Shown here one piece after another: positions 41,283 through 51,215 of a stretch of DNA of 52,782 nucleotides (positions are counted from its first letter, which is position 1; the number at the start of each line of letters is the position of its first letter). The notes under the pieces are model-generated. The model was not told the origin of the DNA. It saw nothing but the letters and a program-made list of their open reading frames with translations, and searched no databases. Origin of the DNA: Sphingomonas sp. Lineage in GTDB: Bacteria; Pseudomonadota; Alphaproteobacteria; Sphingomonadales; Sphingomonadaceae. The DNA lies in assembly GCF_019746015.1 (NCBI RefSeq), contig NZ_JAIESM010000017.1, positions 1 through 52,782 on the forward strand, written 5' to 3'. The position numbers were made by a program, and so were the translations under genes.

Positions 41283-42536
41283 TCAGGCGGCGGCGGGCTT
41301 GTGCATCGGCTGCGGGCGGCCGCGCGCCAGGCTGCGCCACAGCCATTCGAACGGGCCATAGGCGAATCGGTCCAGCCATGGCTTCGACCACAGCAGCATC
41401 AGCGCCCACATGCCCAGCACCACCAGGTAAAGCTGTGCGCGGCCCAGATGCCCGTACAGCCCCAGGCCATAACCATAGAACAGCGTGGTGCACAGGATCG
41501 ACGTCATCAGATAGTTGGTGAACGCCATCCGCCCGGCCGCCGCCACGCGCGCGACCAGCGCCCCGCGCCCGCGCGCAAACAGCGCAATCGCGCTCGCCCA
41601 GCCGATGATCATCACCGGCCGGATCGGCACGGTGAGCGCCAGCACGTAAAGCGCGACCGCAAAGGGCGTGTAGCCCGACTGGGCGAGCAGCACCGCCAGC
41701 GTGCCATAACCGACAATGCCCGTGCCCAGGCCCAGTATCGCCCATCGGCGATAGCGCTCCGCCGGCCATTCGCCGCGCAGCATGCCGCTTTTCAGCAGCG
41801 CCATGCCGAACAGCATATAGGCCAGCGTCTCAAACCCGACCAAGGCGAACGTGGCGGGCACGACCCAGGCCTTCTCGCGCACACGCTGCGCGACGATTGT
41901 CGCATAGCTGCCGCGATGGAGGGCGAGTTCTTTCTCGGTCTTGGCGCGCGACGGCACGCCGAAGGTGTCGGCGAAATCGCGGGCCTGCTCGACCATTTCC
42001 TTGGGCGGGTTGGGCTGGGCCAGCTGCGCATCGACCGTGGCGATGGCAAGCGGGAGGCCGCTCAGCACCAGCATCTGCAGCACCAGCATTCCCGCGCCGA
42101 TCCGCACCAGCCATTTCACGCTGCGCTTGCGGAACAGGAACAGGATCATGCCGATCAGCGCATAATGCGTCAGAATATCGCCCCACCAGATCAGGTAGAG
42201 GTGGATCAGGCCAAACACGAGCAGCCAGCCCATCCGCGCATAGTGGATGGCGCCCGCCGATTCCCCCTTGGCGGTGGCGCGCTCGATCACCAGCAGCGTC
42301 GACGCGCCGAACAGGAACGAGAACAGCCCGCGCATCTTGCCGTCGAACAGCACGAAATCGATGAGATAGGTTACCATGTCGACGGGCGTGTCGGCGCCAT
42401 AGGCACGCGGGTTGAGATAGGCGACCTCCGGCATCGCGAAGGCGACGATGTTCATCGTCAGGATGCCCATCACGGCGACGCCGCGGATCACGTCCAGCGT
42501 GGTGATTCGGTCCTGCAGCGGCGGCGTTGTGCTCAT
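41283..42536 (-). CDS. DUF418 multi-pass membrane protein
   Basis: A 417-residue inner-membrane protein with about nine or ten hydrophobic helices. It starts with LDVIRGVAVMGILTMNIVAFAMP, the family opening, and contains FLFGASTLLVIERA and the C-terminal DUF418 core AFTNYLMTSILCTTLFYGYGLG followed by WSKPWLDRFAYGPFEWLWRSL. Function is unknown. A periplasmic or cytosolic segment near 185-215 is Lys/Glu-rich. It lies upstream of bfd on the same strand, but the Fur-controlled promoter between them suggests separate regulation. Confidence 0.85.
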   Translation of the reverse strand: MSTTPPLQDRITTLDVIRGVAVMGILTMNIVAFAMPEVAYLNPRAYGADTPVDMVTYLIDFVLFDGKMRGLFSFLFGASTLLVIERATAKGESAGAIHYARMGWLLVFGLIHLYLIWWGDILTHYALIGMILFLFRKRSVKWLVRIGAGMLVLQMLVLSGLPLAIATVDAQLAQPNPPKEMVEQARDFADTFGVPSRAKTEKELALHRGSYATIVAQRVREKAWVVPATFALVGFETLAYMLFGMALLKSGMLRGEWPAERYRRWAILGLGTGIVGYGTLAVLLAQSGYTPFAVALYVLALTVPIRPVMIIGWASAIALFARGRGALVARVAAAGRMAFTNYLMTSILCTTLFYGYGLGLYGHLGRAQLYLVVLGMWALMLLWSKPWLDRFAYGPFEWLWRSLARGRPQPMHKPAAA

Positions 42537-42586
42537 CCAAACCCCCCGTCAAACATGTGACTTATCGCACTAATACGGTTGATCCG

Positions 42587-42998
42587 TCAACGTGCGCTCC
42601 GGCGGATCATCAGCTTGAGACCCGACCAGACCGTGTCGATCGCGCACACCTTGGTATCGACGAGGCCCGTCGGCAGCGCGACCGCGCGGATCAGGTCTTC
42701 GGTGATTTCGCTCGGCACCTTGGATGCCTTTTTGGGGCCAGGCAATCCAGACGAAACCGCTCGGCGCGAGCAGCGGGCGCAGCACGCCGATGGCGCTCCT
42801 GAGTTCCCACTCAAGCGTGACAAACATATGCGCGGCCTCCAGCCCGGCCGCAGGTTCGGCAAGCTCTACCACCCCGATCGCTGCCGGGTCGATTTCGGCC
42901 CGCACGCTTTCGGGCATGGCATTATCGAACCACACGCGTATGCCGGGCTTCAGGCCCAGCTTCTTCGCCAGCGGCGTGCCGGAATAGCCGGCGCTCAC
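42587..42998 (-). pseudogene. DUF3052 family protein, single-base frameshift
   Basis: Translation from GTG at 42998 gives SAGYSGTPLAKKLGLKPG... and reaches FVWIAWP in one frame. After the GGGG run at 42734-42737 (plus strand) the protein continues in another frame as KKASKVPSEITEDLIRA... to VWSGLKLMIRRSAR, stop at 42587. Removing one base from that run restores a continuous 136-residue DUF3052 protein, so one extra base is present in a homopolymer. The GTG overlaps the nitroreductase stop (GTGA), so the pair was coupled. Either a sequencing error or a recent mutation; codon use on both sides is still gene-like, which favours a very recent event or an error. Confidence 0.85.
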
Positions 42999-43669
42999 AG
43001 CCAGCTGGAAATCTGCGCCAGCGGCTTTTTGCGCAGCGCGTGGAGTGGCACGGTCGCGTCGGGTGCGGCGTGGCCGGCGACCACGATCATCACCGGCTTT
43101 TCGCTGTCCGGCCGGCCGCACGCCTCGTTCAGGAACTTCATCGGATTGGGCGTGTGGGTGAGGGTGGCGACATTGGCGGCGTGGAGCGCGGCGAGCAGGA
43201 AGCCGGTGGCGATGCCGACCGATTCGCTCACATAATAATTCTGCCGGTCCTCGCCGGGCTCGATGCCGCCGCGCCGCTGCGCGAAGACAATGATCAGATA
43301 GGGCGCGATGTCGAGAAAGCTCTTGTCCGGGTCGGTGCCGAGCGGGCCGAGCGCCTCCAGCCATTCGGCGCTGGCCTTGCCGGCATAGAAAGCGCGCTCT
43401 TCCTCCTCGGCCGCCGCACGGATGCGCGCCTTCAGGTCGGCGCTCGTCACCACCGCGAAATGCCATGGCTGGTGGTTCGCCCCCGATGGCGCGGTGCCGG
43501 CGGCCTCGATCGCCGCCTCGATCACCGCGCGGGGGACGGGCGCATCGCTGAAATAGCGGCAGGTGCGGCGCTCGCGCAGTGCATCGCGAAACGCGCCAGC
43601 GCGGGCGACGCGCTCGTCATCGGCAAGCGGCGCCAGGCCGGGCCAGGGCTGGGCAGGATGGTCGCGCAT
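42995..43669 (-). CDS. Nitroreductase family flavoprotein
   Basis: A 224-residue FMN-dependent oxidoreductase. Typical features are RRTCRYFSDAPVP near residue 30, AAGTAPSGANHQPWHFAVV, and the long middle GKASAEWLEALGPLGTDPDKSFLDIAPYLIIVF, seen in the NADH-linked subgroup related to iodotyrosine deiodinase. YYVSESVGIATGFLLAALH is the FMN-contact helix. The ATG at 43669 gives a normal start. Substrate unknown. It is coupled to the broken DUF3052 gene downstream. Confidence 0.87.
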   Translation of the reverse strand: MRDHPAQPWPGLAPLADDERVARAGAFRDALRERRTCRYFSDAPVPRAVIEAAIEAAGTAPSGANHQPWHFAVVTSADLKARIRAAAEEEERAFYAGKASAEWLEALGPLGTDPDKSFLDIAPYLIIVFAQRRGGIEPGEDRQNYYVSESVGIATGFLLAALHAANVATLTHTPNPMKFLNEACGRPDSEKPVMIVVAGHAAPDATVPLHALRKKPLAQISSWL

Positions 43670-43781
43670 CAGATGTCCTTCGCATAGGGCCTGCCCGATC
43701 TCGCGGGGGGCAGGGCAGCGAATCATAGTGTCGAACCGCCGCTGACCAAAGCCCCCTGAATGGGAGGAGGGGGCGCGTCGC

Positions 43782-45989
43782 TCAACCACCCATCAGCGCG
43801 GGGAAAAAGCCCTCATGCGCGGCGCGCAGATCGTCGAGCGACACCACATGGTCGGCGGCCGGGCATTCAACGATGATCCGCCCGGCAATGGTGCGGCCGA
43901 TCCGCTCCACGGTGACGCCGGCGCGGGTGGAGGCGTGGAGGAAGTCGTGCAGCATCGCGTCGGCGACGGTTGCGACATACAGCCCCTGATCCTCGGCGAA
44001 ATAGGTGGCGGGCAGGCCATGCGGCGTGGGCGCGGCCAGCATCGCGCCGATGCCGCCGGCCAGCGCCATTTCGGCCACCGCCACCGCCAGCCCGCCATCG
44101 GCCACGTCATGCACCGCCGTCAGCGCGCCGGCCAGAATCTGCTGGCGGACAAAGGCGCCGGTGCGCCGTTCGGCGTCCAGATCAACCGGCGGCGGCGGCC
44201 CTTCCTCGCGCCCCTGGCATTCGCGCAGCCACAACGACTGGCCCAGATGGAAGCTGCGCTCGCCGATCAGGACGATAATGTCGCCGGTGCCCTTGAAGCC
44301 GATCGTCGCCGCGCGCCGCCAGTCATCGATCAGGCCGACCCCGCCAATCGCTGGGGTGGGCAGAATGGCCGATCCGCTGCCATCCTCGTTCTTGGTCTCG
44401 TTATAAAGACTCACATTGCCCGAGACGATGGGGAAGTCGAGCGCGCGGCAGGCAGCCGCCATCCCCTCGATACAGCCGACGAACTGGCCCATGATCTCCG
44501 GCCGCTGCGGGTTGCCGAAATTCATGCAGTCGGTCGCGGCCAATGGTGTCGCGCCCACCGCGCACAGGTTGCGCCACGCCTCTGCAATCGCCTGTTTGCC
44601 GCCCTCGACCGGATCGGCCAGGCAGTAACGCGGCGTGCAGTCGGTGGTGATGGCCAGCGCCTTGTCGGTGCCGTGCACGCGCACCACCGCCGCGTCGCCG
44701 CCCGGCGGCTGCACCGTGTTGCCGCCGACCTTGGGATCATATTGCTCATAGATCCAGCGCCGGCTGGCCAGGTCGGGCGAGCCCATCAGCTTCAGCAGAT
44801 CGGCGGCGACATCGGTGAAGCGCGGCGTCGCGCCGACCGGCGCCGGCGGGGGCGTGGCGCGGGCAGGGCGGTCATAGACCGGTGCTTCGTCGGCCAGCGG
44901 TTCCAGCGGAATGTCGGCCACCGTCTCACCATGGTGGACGAGGACCATCCGACCCGTATCGGTCACCTCGCCGATCACCGCGAAATCCAGCTCCCATTTG
45001 CGGAAAATGGCTTCCGCCTCGGCCTCGCGGCCGGGCTTCAGCACCATCAGCATCCGCTCCTGGCTTTCCGACAGCATCATTTCATAGGCGGTCATGCCGG
45101 TTTCGCGGCAGGGCACCTTGTCCATGTCCAGCCGGATGCCGACGCCGCCCTTCGACGCCATTTCGACGCTGGAGGAGGTAAGGCCGGCGGCGCCCATGTC
45201 CTGAATGGCAACGATCGCGTCCGACGCCATCAGCTCCAGACACGCTTCGATCAGCAGTTTCTCGGTGAAGGGGTCGCCCACCTGCACTGTCGGGCGCTTT
45301 TCCTCGCTGTCCTCGCCGAAATCGGCCGAGGCCATGGTGGCGCCGTGAATGCCGTCGCGCCCGGTCTTGGAGCCGACATAGACGACCGGATTGCCGATGC
45401 CGGCGGCGGCCGAATAGAAGATCTTGTCCGCCTGGGCGACGCCCACCGTCATCGCGTTGACCAGGATGTTGCCGTCATAGGCGGGGTGGAAATTCACCTC
45501 GCCGCCCACGGTCGGCACGCCGACGCAATTGCCATAGCCGCCGATGCCGGCCACGACGCCCGCGATCAGGTGGCGCATCTTGGGGTGATCGGGCCGGCCA
45601 AAGCGCAGCGCGTTCAGGTTCGCCACCGGCCGCGCACCCATGGTGAAGACGTCGCGCAAAATCCCGCCGACGCCGGTCGCCGCGCCCTGATAGGGTTCGA
45701 TGTAGCTGGGGTGGTTGTGGCTCTCCATCTTGAAGATCGCGGCCTGACCGTCGCCGATATCGACGACGCCCGCATTCTCGCCGGGCCCGCAGATGACACG
45801 CGCGCCCGTCGTCGGCAGCTTCTTCAGGTGGATGCGCGAGGATTTGTAGCTGCAATGCTCCGACCACATGACCGAGAAGATGCCGAGTTCGGTCAGATTG
45901 GGTTCGCGGCCCAGCGCATGAAGGACGCGGGCATATTCATCCTCGGACAGCCCGTGCTGGGCAACGATCTCTGCGGTGATCTGGCTCAT
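43782..45989 (-). CDS. purL: Phosphoribosylformylglycinamidine synthase subunit PurL
   Basis: The 735-residue large subunit of the small-type FGAM synthase (with PurQ and PurS) in purine synthesis. The nucleotide motifs [21 protein letters not shown] (89-109) and [19 protein letters not shown] are present, with [10 protein letters not shown] and [19 protein letters not shown] in the second AIRS-like half. Length and ends are normal. It is monocistronic here: purQ and purS are not adjacent. Confidence 0.97.
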   Translation of the reverse strand: MSQITAEIVAQHGLSEDEYARVLHALGREPNLTELGIFSVMWSEHCSYKSSRIHLKKLPTTGARVICGPGENAGVVDIGDGQAAIFKMESHNHPSYIEPYQGAATGVGGILRDVFTMGARPVANLNALRFGRPDHPKMRHLIAGVVAGIGGYGNCVGVPTVGGEVNFHPAYDGNILVNAMTVGVAQADKIFYSAAAGIGNPVVYVGSKTGRDGIHGATMASADFGEDSEEKRPTVQVGDPFTEKLLIEACLELMASDAIVAIQDMGAAGLTSSSVEMASKGGVGIRLDMDKVPCRETGMTAYEMMLSESQERMLMVLKPGREAEAEAIFRKWELDFAVIGEVTDTGRMVLVHHGETVADIPLEPLADEAPVYDRPARATPPPAPVGATPRFTDVAADLLKLMGSPDLASRRWIYEQYDPKVGGNTVQPPGGDAAVVRVHGTDKALAITTDCTPRYCLADPVEGGKQAIAEAWRNLCAVGATPLAATDCMNFGNPQRPEIMGQFVGCIEGMAAACRALDFPIVSGNVSLYNETKNEDGSGSAILPTPAIGGVGLIDDWRRAATIGFKGTGDIIVLIGERSFHLGQSLWLRECQGREEGPPPPVDLDAERRTGAFVRQQILAGALTAVHDVADGGLAVAVAEMALAGGIGAMLAAPTPHGLPATYFAEDQGLYVATVADAMLHDFLHASTRAGVTVERIGRTIAGRIIVECPAADHVVSLDDLRAAHEGFFPALMGG

Positions 45990-46058
45990 GCTTGCGCCTT
46001 AGCGCTGCGCGCAAATCGCGGCTAGAGTTGGTTTCAGTTTAACAGAAACCGTCTCGGC

Positions 46059-46130
46059 GCCGGCCCGCTCCCCCACCCAGCCACCCATCGGCAGTATCGT
46101 GTGGGTGGCCGGGTGGGGGAGCGGGCCGGC
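46059..46130. repeat. Dispersed hairpin element, copy B (29-bp inverted repeat, inverted orientation)
   Basis: Left arm 46059-46087 and right arm 46102-46130 pair over 29 bp with one mismatch (46079/46110). The loop TCGGCAGTATCGTG (46088-46101) shares CGGCAGTAT with the reverse complement of the loop in copies A and C, so this copy is inverted. GTTGGTTTCAGTT (46027-46039) outside the left arm matches, in reverse complement, the flank of copy A. It lies between purL (start at 45989) and the alpha/beta-hydrolase gene end. Confidence 0.9.
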
Positions 46131-46173
46131 ACTGCTTCAGCTCCGCTGACGAAGACTGCAGAGTCATGCTGCT

Positions 46174-47139
46174 TTAGCGGTCGGCCGTGTGCTCGCTCAG
46201 AAAGTCGAGCACGTCGCGGGCGCTTTCGTCGGCGCGCTCCTCCATCGGCACATGGCCGGTGGCGGGATAGATGATCACCTGATGATCGGGGATCTGCTGG
46301 GCGAACCAGTTGGCGGAGCTGACCGGGATCAGCTTGTCATCCGCCCCCCACAGGATCAGCACCGGCATTTTCAGCGCCTGCAGCCGCGCCGGGCTGGCCG
46401 GATCGCGCCGGGTGCTGAAGCGGTCGACCGTCGCCTGGCGGTTGCCGGGGTAGCGCAGCAGCTCCCAGTAACGATCGACCATCGCCGGCGTCACCAGCTC
46501 GCGGTTGGTGAAGCTGTCGTCTAGCGTGCTCTCGATCAACGCGCGCGGCGTTATCTGGGTGGCGAAGTAACGCAGCACCGGCGTGCGCGCGATACGGAAG
46601 CCCAGTGGCACGCTCGTCCGCATCGGCTCGGGCTGGCCGCCTGAATCGACCAGGATCAGCGCGCGCACCCGTTCGGGATGCCACAGCGCATAATGCCAGG
46701 CGACCGAGCCGCCCATCGAATTGCCGGCAATCACGAAGCGCGCGAGGTGCAGCTTCAGCCGCAGCTGCTCCACCACATCGGCATAGCTGCGCATCGTATA
46801 GTCGCGCCGGGGGTGCGGGCCGGTAAGCCCATGCCCGGGCAGGTCGAAGCGGATGATGCGATATTGCTGCTCCAGCCGCTTGGCCCAGGGTTCCCAGGTA
46901 TGGAGCGAGGCATTGGAGCCGTGGATCAGCATCAGCACCGGCGCGTTGCGCGGGCCGGTGTCGCGCAGATGGATGTTGAGGCCGCCGCCCAGATCGACGA
47001 ACTGCGACGGCGGCCCGCCATATTTGGCGCGCATCGCCGCCGGGTCGGTATCGGGCGTGCGAAAGAGCAGAAACGCCGCGCCCAGCACCACCGCCAGCAC
47101 CACGACGATCGTTGCCAACACCCGCCAGAACCGTCGCAT
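46174..47139 (-). CDS. Membrane-anchored alpha/beta hydrolase
   Basis: A 321-residue hydrolase with an uncleaved N-terminal membrane helix (about 7-27). The oxyanion region is LMLIHGSNASLHTWEPW, the nucleophile elbow GNSMGG, the acid in LWGADDKLIP and the catalytic histidine in PATGHVPMEE. RFDLPGHGLTGPHPRRDY is typical of haloalkane dehalogenase/epoxide hydrolase-like enzymes. Substrate unknown. A 58-bp gap separates it from the next gene downstream on the opposite side. Confidence 0.85.
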   Translation of the reverse strand: MRRFWRVLATIVVVLAVVLGAAFLLFRTPDTDPAAMRAKYGGPPSQFVDLGGGLNIHLRDTGPRNAPVLMLIHGSNASLHTWEPWAKRLEQQYRIIRFDLPGHGLTGPHPRRDYTMRSYADVVEQLRLKLHLARFVIAGNSMGGSVAWHYALWHPERVRALILVDSGGQPEPMRTSVPLGFRIARTPVLRYFATQITPRALIESTLDDSFTNRELVTPAMVDRYWELLRYPGNRQATVDRFSTRRDPASPARLQALKMPVLILWGADDKLIPVSSANWFAQQIPDHQVIIYPATGHVPMEERADESARDVLDFLSEHTADR

Positions 47140-47198
47140 CCACGTCCCCCAATAGCCTCAGCCGCAAGGATGGCAGAAAAGCGCGCCGCGCGGCAAGC

Positions 47199-47888
47199 CT
47201 AGTGGCGAGAAAGCGGCACGCGGGTGGCGGCAACGCCAAAGGCCAGCGCCGCCATGATCGCATAGGCGCCAAGCGCCGTGATGCCGGCAGCGGACGGCAC
47301 CGGATAAACCGGCGCGGGCGGCGGCGGCGTCAGCCAGTTGATCGCCTGCAACAGCGCCATCACGACAGCCAGCCCCAGCAGCAGCCAGCGGCTGGCCGCC
47401 CCGCTCGGCCGGGTGCGCGCGGCATAGAGCCCCAGCGCGCCATAAGCGAGCGCCAGCTCCAGCGGAATTTCGATCATCGGATAGTTCCACAGCCCCAGGC
47501 CCAGCCGTGGCGGTCCGCCGGCCAGGGTCAGGTCCGGCCGGTGGACGATGAGATCGAGCAGCCAATGCGACAGCACGACCGCCGCGCCCAACAGCGCAGC
47601 ACCCCAGCCGCGCCCGGTCAGCCGCAGCACCAGCGCGAAGCCCGCTGCCCAGCACGCCGCCCCGGTCAGGCTATGGTCCCAGGGCATGTCGTACAGGTCC
47701 ATCGCGTTCATCACCGTCGCGCCGGGGCGCATCCCCATATGCTCAACGCCGGCCAGGAACAGCGTGAAGAAGACGATGTCGATCAGCTGAGCGGCGATGA
47801 ACATGCTGCCCAGCCCGACGCGGTTCTGTGCGCGGCGCGGGGCGACGGCCGCGGCCAGGAAGGCCGGGGCGTAATGGCCGATGAACAT
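47199..47888 (-). CDS. Multi-pass membrane protein, YdjM-like
   Basis: A 229-residue inner-membrane protein with about six hydrophobic helices. MFIGHYAPAFLAAAVAP at the start and SHWLLDLIVHRPD in the middle, with His and Asp residues at helix ends, recall the YdjM/metal-dependent hydrolase-like membrane family. Function is not established. The Pro-rich loop PPPPAPVYPVP precedes the last helices. The ATG at 47888 has GGGAGATTCCC upstream. Same strand as the GNAT gene upstream (34 bp apart). Confidence 0.7.
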   Translation of the reverse strand: MFIGHYAPAFLAAAVAPRRAQNRVGLGSMFIAAQLIDIVFFTLFLAGVEHMGMRPGATVMNAMDLYDMPWDHSLTGAACWAAGFALVLRLTGRGWGAALLGAAVVLSHWLLDLIVHRPDLTLAGGPPRLGLGLWNYPMIEIPLELALAYGALGLYAARTRPSGAASRWLLLGLAVVMALLQAINWLTPPPPAPVYPVPSAAGITALGAYAIMAALAFGVAATRVPLSRH

Positions 47889-47922
47889 CGTGGGAATCTC
47901 CCGTTAAGCGGCTGCTTTTACG

Positions 47923-48417
47923 TTACTGTTCAACCAGCGCGCGCTGCATGTAAACCGTGTCCAGCCAGGTGCCGAATTTATGGCCGACATGGTGCAGCCG
48001 GCCGACATGGTGAAAGCCGAACTTTTCGTGCAGCGCGACCGACGCGGCCGCGCCGCCGCCGATCACCGCGATCATCTGGTGAAAGCCGGCGTCGGTGCTG
48101 GCGGCAATCAGGCGCTCCAGCAACGCGCTGCCCACCCCGTGCCCCAGCGCTTGCGCGGCGACATAGATGCTGTCCTCGCACGCAAAGCGATAGCCGGGCC
48201 GGTCGCGCAGCTGGGTGGCATAGGCATAGCCCAGCACCGGGCCGTCGGCGGCCACCAGAAACGGCCAGCCGCGCGCGGCAAGCTCTGCAATCTTCGCCGC
48301 CCACTCGGCCTCGCCCGGTGCTTCGGTGTCGAACGTGGCGGTGCCGGTTGCGACATGATGGGCATAGATCGCGGCAATCGCGCCCGCGTCGCCCGCCACA
48401 GCCGGCCGCACGATCAC
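47923..48417 (-). CDS. GNAT N-acetyltransferase (phosphinothricin acetyltransferase-like)
   Basis: A 164-residue acetyltransferase. Acetyl-CoA-binding motif ALGHGVGSALLERLI is visible near residue 90, with IYAHHVATGTATFDTEAPGEAEW at the start and ASVALHEKFGFHHVGRLHHVGHKFGTWLDTVYMQRAL at the end, typical of the Pat/YncA type. These acetylate phosphinothricin, methionine sulfoximine or related compounds. The start is GTG at 48417. It lies 16 bp after accC, possibly in the same transcript. Confidence 0.87.
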   Translation of the reverse strand: MIVRPAVAGDAGAIAAIYAHHVATGTATFDTEAPGEAEWAAKIAELAARGWPFLVAADGPVLGYAYATQLRDRPGYRFACEDSIYVAAQALGHGVGSALLERLIAASTDAGFHQMIAVIGGGAAASVALHEKFGFHHVGRLHHVGHKFGTWLDTVYMQRALVEQ

Positions 48418-48433
48418 CGGGCGCCGGCCTGCA

Positions 48434-49786
48434 TCAATCCTCCTGCCGGGCGAGCCACGCTTCCAGCCATTTGATCGTATAGTCGCCCTTCTGGAAATCG
48501 GGGTCGTCGAGCAGCGCCTGGTGGAGCGGGATGGTGGTCTTCATCCCCTCGATCACGAATTCCTTCAGCGCGCGGCGCAGCCGGCGCAGCGCGCCTTCGC
48601 GGGTATGGCCCCAGACGATCAGCTTGGCGATCATCGAATCATAATAAGGCGGCACGCGGTAACCGGCATAAAGCCCTGAATCGACGCGCACATTCATGCC
48701 GCCGGGGGCATGGAACTGCTTCACCAGCCCGGGCGAGGGGGCAAAGGTGCGCGGGTCTTCGGCATTGATGCGGCATTCGATGGCGTGGCCGCGAAATTCC
48801 ACATCCTGCTGGCGCAGCGTCAGCGGATGCCCTTCGGCAATGCGGATCTGCTCGCGCACCAGATCAAGCCCGGTGATCGCCTCGGTCACCGGATGCTCCA
48901 CCTGCAGCCGGGTGTTCATCTCGATGAAGTAGAACTCGCCATTTTCCCACAGGAACTCGATCGTGCCGGCGCCGCGATAGCTCATTTCGGCCATCGCATT
49001 GGCCACGATCGCGCCCATCCGGTCGCGCTCGGCATGGCTCAGCACGGGCGAGGGCGCCTCTTCCAGCACTTTCTGGTGGCGCCGCTGCAGCGAACAGTCG
49101 CGCTCGCCCAGATGGATGGCATTGCCCTGGCCGTCGCCGAAAATCTGGAACTCGATATGGCGCGGATTGCCCAGATATTTTTCCATATAGACGGTGGCGT
49201 CGCCAAACGCGGCCTTCGCCTCGTTCCCCGCCTGCTGCATTAGGCTTTCCAGGCTGTCGGCATCGGGCACCACCTTCATGCCGCGCCCGCCGCCGCCCGA
49301 GGCCGCCTTGATCAGCACCGGATAGCCGATGCGCTCGGCAATCGCGCGCGCTTCGTCAACGCTGGTGATCGCCCCGTCCGACCCCGGCACCAGCGGCAGG
49401 CCCAACGCGCCGGCGCTGCGCTTTGCCTCCACCTTGTCGCCCATGGTGCGGATATGTTCGGGCTTGGGGCCGACAAAGATGATGTCGTGCGCCTCCACAA
49501 TCTCGGCAAAGCGGGCATTTTCGCTCAAGAAGCCATAGCCGGGGTGGATCGCGTCGGCGCCGGCGATTTCGGCGGCCGAAATGATCGCCGGGATGTTCAG
49601 ATAGCTGTCGGTGGCGCTGGGCGGGCCGATGCAGATCGCCTGATCGGCCAGGCGCACATGCATGGCGTCCGCATCGGCGGTGGAATGCACCGCGACCGTC
49701 GCTATCCCCATTTCGTGGCAGGCGCGCAGGATGCGCAGCGCAATCTCGCCGCGATTGGCGATCAGCAGCTTCTTGATCTCTGCCAT
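48434..49786 (-). CDS. accC: Acetyl-CoA carboxylase biotin carboxylase subunit
   Basis: A 450-residue ATP-grasp enzyme that carboxylates biotin on AccB for fatty-acid synthesis. Features: [14 protein letters not shown] at the N terminus, [10 protein letters not shown], the ATP lid GGGGRGM at 164-170, [28 protein letters not shown] with the catalytic Glu/Arg, and [13 protein letters not shown]. The ATG at 49786 shares one base with the accB stop, so synthesis is coupled as expected for a complex. Confidence 0.97.
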   Translation of the reverse strand: MAEIKKLLIANRGEIALRILRACHEMGIATVAVHSTADADAMHVRLADQAICIGPPSATDSYLNIPAIISAAEIAGADAIHPGYGFLSENARFAEIVEAHDIIFVGPKPEHIRTMGDKVEAKRSAGALGLPLVPGSDGAITSVDEARAIAERIGYPVLIKAASGGGGRGMKVVPDADSLESLMQQAGNEAKAAFGDATVYMEKYLGNPRHIEFQIFGDGQGNAIHLGERDCSLQRRHQKVLEEAPSPVLSHAERDRMGAIVANAMAEMSYRGAGTIEFLWENGEFYFIEMNTRLQVEHPVTEAITGLDLVREQIRIAEGHPLTLRQQDVEFRGHAIECRINAEDPRTFAPSPGLVKQFHAPGGMNVRVDSGLYAGYRVPPYYDSMIAKLIVWGHTREGALRRLRRALKEFVIEGMKTTIPLHQALLDDPDFQKGDYTIKWLEAWLARQED

Positions 49787-50295
49787 CAGTCGATCACGAC
49801 CAGCGGCTGATCAAATTCCACCGGCTGGCCATTTTCCACCAGCAGCGCGGAGACCGTGCCGCCGCGCGGCGCAACGATCGGGTTCATCACCTTCATCGCC
49901 TCGATGATGACGAGCGTGTCACCCTCGGCCACGCGCTGGCCGGCGGCAACAAAGGGCGCGGCCCCAGGCTCGGGGGAGAGATAGACCGTGCCGACCATGG
50001 GCGACTTGATCGCGTTGGCCGCACTTGGCGCGGGTGCAGCGGCGGGCGCTTCCGCCACCGGCGCGGGGGCGGCGACCGGTGCTGCGGCGGGTGCGGCAAC
50101 CGCCGCCGGCGCTGCCGCCACGGTCAGCGTGCGGGCAACGCGCACGCGCCGCTCGCCATCTTCCACTTCGATTTCGGTCAGCTGCGTCTGGTTCAGCACT
50201 TCGGCGAGCTGGCGGACCAGGTCGATCTCGATGCGCATCGTTGCGTTGGGGGACGAATCCGGTTGCTCGCCCTCGGGATTATTGGGTTCAGCCAT
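49786..50295 (-). CDS. accB: Biotin carboxyl carrier protein of acetyl-CoA carboxylase
   Basis: A 169-residue carrier. The N-terminal part (20-55) is [24 protein letters not shown], a long Ala/Pro-rich linker follows (about 58-93), then the biotinyl domain with Lys135 in EAMKVMNPI and the thumb [13 protein letters not shown]. The start at 50295 ([12 protein letters not shown]) is followed by a second in-frame ATG at residue 20 that would also give the conserved part. aroQ lies upstream 30 bp away, the classical aroQ-accB-accC order. Confidence 0.96.
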   Translation of the reverse strand: MAEPNNPEGEQPDSSPNATMRIEIDLVRQLAEVLNQTQLTEIEVEDGERRVRVARTLTVAAAPAAVAAPAAAPVAAPAPVAEAPAAAPAPSAANAIKSPMVGTVYLSPEPGAAPFVAAGQRVAEGDTLVIIEAMKVMNPIVAPRGGTVSALLVENGQPVEFDQPLVVID

Positions 50296-50325
50296 GGCCG
50301 CTTTCCTTTTTAAGGGGCTGCATTG

Positions 50326-50757
50326 TCAGAACCGGGCCGCCGCTTCAAGCGCCAGCAGATAGGATTGCGCGCCAAAGCCGGCAATCGTGCCGCGCGCTGC
50401 CGCCGCGATATGGCTGACGTGACGAAAAGCCTCGCGCGCATGGGGGTTTGACAGGTGCACCTCGATCACCGGCGTGGTGATGGCGCGCACGGCATCGTGC
50501 AGCGCGATCGAGCTGTGGGTATAGCCGCCCGCGTTCAGGATGACCGCCTTCGCGCCCACGGCCTGCGATTCGTGCAGCCAGTCGATCAGATGGCCTTCAT
50601 GGTTAGACTGGCGCACATCCACCGCCAGCCCCAGCTGCCGGGCGCGATCTTCCAACATCCCGGCGATATCGTCGAGCGTATCACTACCGTAGATTTGCGG
50701 TTCGCGCAGCCCCAACAGGTTGAGATTGGGGCCATTCAGGACAAAAACGGTCGTCAA
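50326..50757 (-). CDS. aroQ: 3-dehydroquinate dehydratase, type II
   Basis: A 143-residue dodecameric enzyme of the shikimate pathway. Active-site blocks are VLNGPNLNLLGLREPQIYG with the catalytic Tyr, SNHEGHLIDWLHE, LNAGGYTHSS and EVHLSNPHAREAFRH. The start is taken as TTG at 50757, with GGGAA about 9 nt upstream, which gives the usual N terminus (M)TTVFVLNG; a GTG 10 codons earlier is the alternative. Divergent from the TonB_C-like gene at 50887. Confidence 0.94.
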   Translation of the reverse strand: MTTVFVLNGPNLNLLGLREPQIYGSDTLDDIAGMLEDRARQLGLAVDVRQSNHEGHLIDWLHESQAVGAKAVILNAGGYTHSSIALHDAVRAITTPVIEVHLSNPHAREAFRHVSHIAAAARGTIAGFGAQSYLLALEAAARF

Positions 50758-50886
50758 TTGGCGGTTCCCGGCAATTATCGTGCGCACTTTGAGCGCTTAC
50801 CGTAATCTGCTACAGCAAGTGCGCCCGATGGCAACCGGGACTTAACCAATTCCGGCGAAGAACAGAACCATCAGGTGGAGACGGAT

Positions 50887-51156
50887 ATGTTGATTCTCGG
50901 CGTGGTTCTCGCTTTGGCAGCCAATCAGACAGCGGCGGTCGCGCCGACCGGCACCACCGTGCTCGATCTGTCGATCAACGAAGCGGGGCAGGTGGATGGG
51001 TGCCAGATCATCCAGTCGAGCGGCCTGGCCGATCTCGACAAGCAGGCCTGCCAGCTGATGATCGCGCAGGGCAAATATCAGCCCGCAACCGACCTGGTCG
51101 GCAAGCCCGTGCGCAGCACCGACCGGCTGAGCCTGGCCTGGACCACCAAGAACTGA
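50887..51156 (+). CDS. Small exported TonB C-terminal-domain-like protein
   Basis: An 89-residue protein with an N-terminal hydrophobic signal (LGVVLALAANQTAAVAP) and a single short domain VLDLSINEAGQVDGCQIIQSSGLADLDKQACQLM, which has the GxVxxCxIxxSSGxxxLD pattern of TonB_C-like periplasmic domains. It lacks a membrane anchor for coupling to ExbBD and is shorter than TonB. Function unknown. The ATG at 50887 follows GGTGGAG by 6 nt. The next gene, thiSG, starts 59 bp later. Confidence 0.72.
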   Translation: MLILGVVLALAANQTAAVAPTGTTVLDLSINEAGQVDGCQIIQSSGLADLDKQACQLMIAQGKYQPATDLVGKPVRSTDRLSLAWTTKN

Positions 51157-51215
51157 TCCACTCCCCCGCGCTTTCGATTTGAAGCGGCGCGCCCAAGTGC
51201 CTAAAGGCGCGTGGG

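Noticed and set aside
43815..46025. A 736-codon open frame on the plus strand
   Set aside because: Antisense to purL over its whole length, with His/Arg-rich shadow composition.
51157..51215. TPP riboswitch ahead of thiSG
   Set aside because: The gap is only 59 bp and I see no CUGAGA-type conserved core or matching helices.
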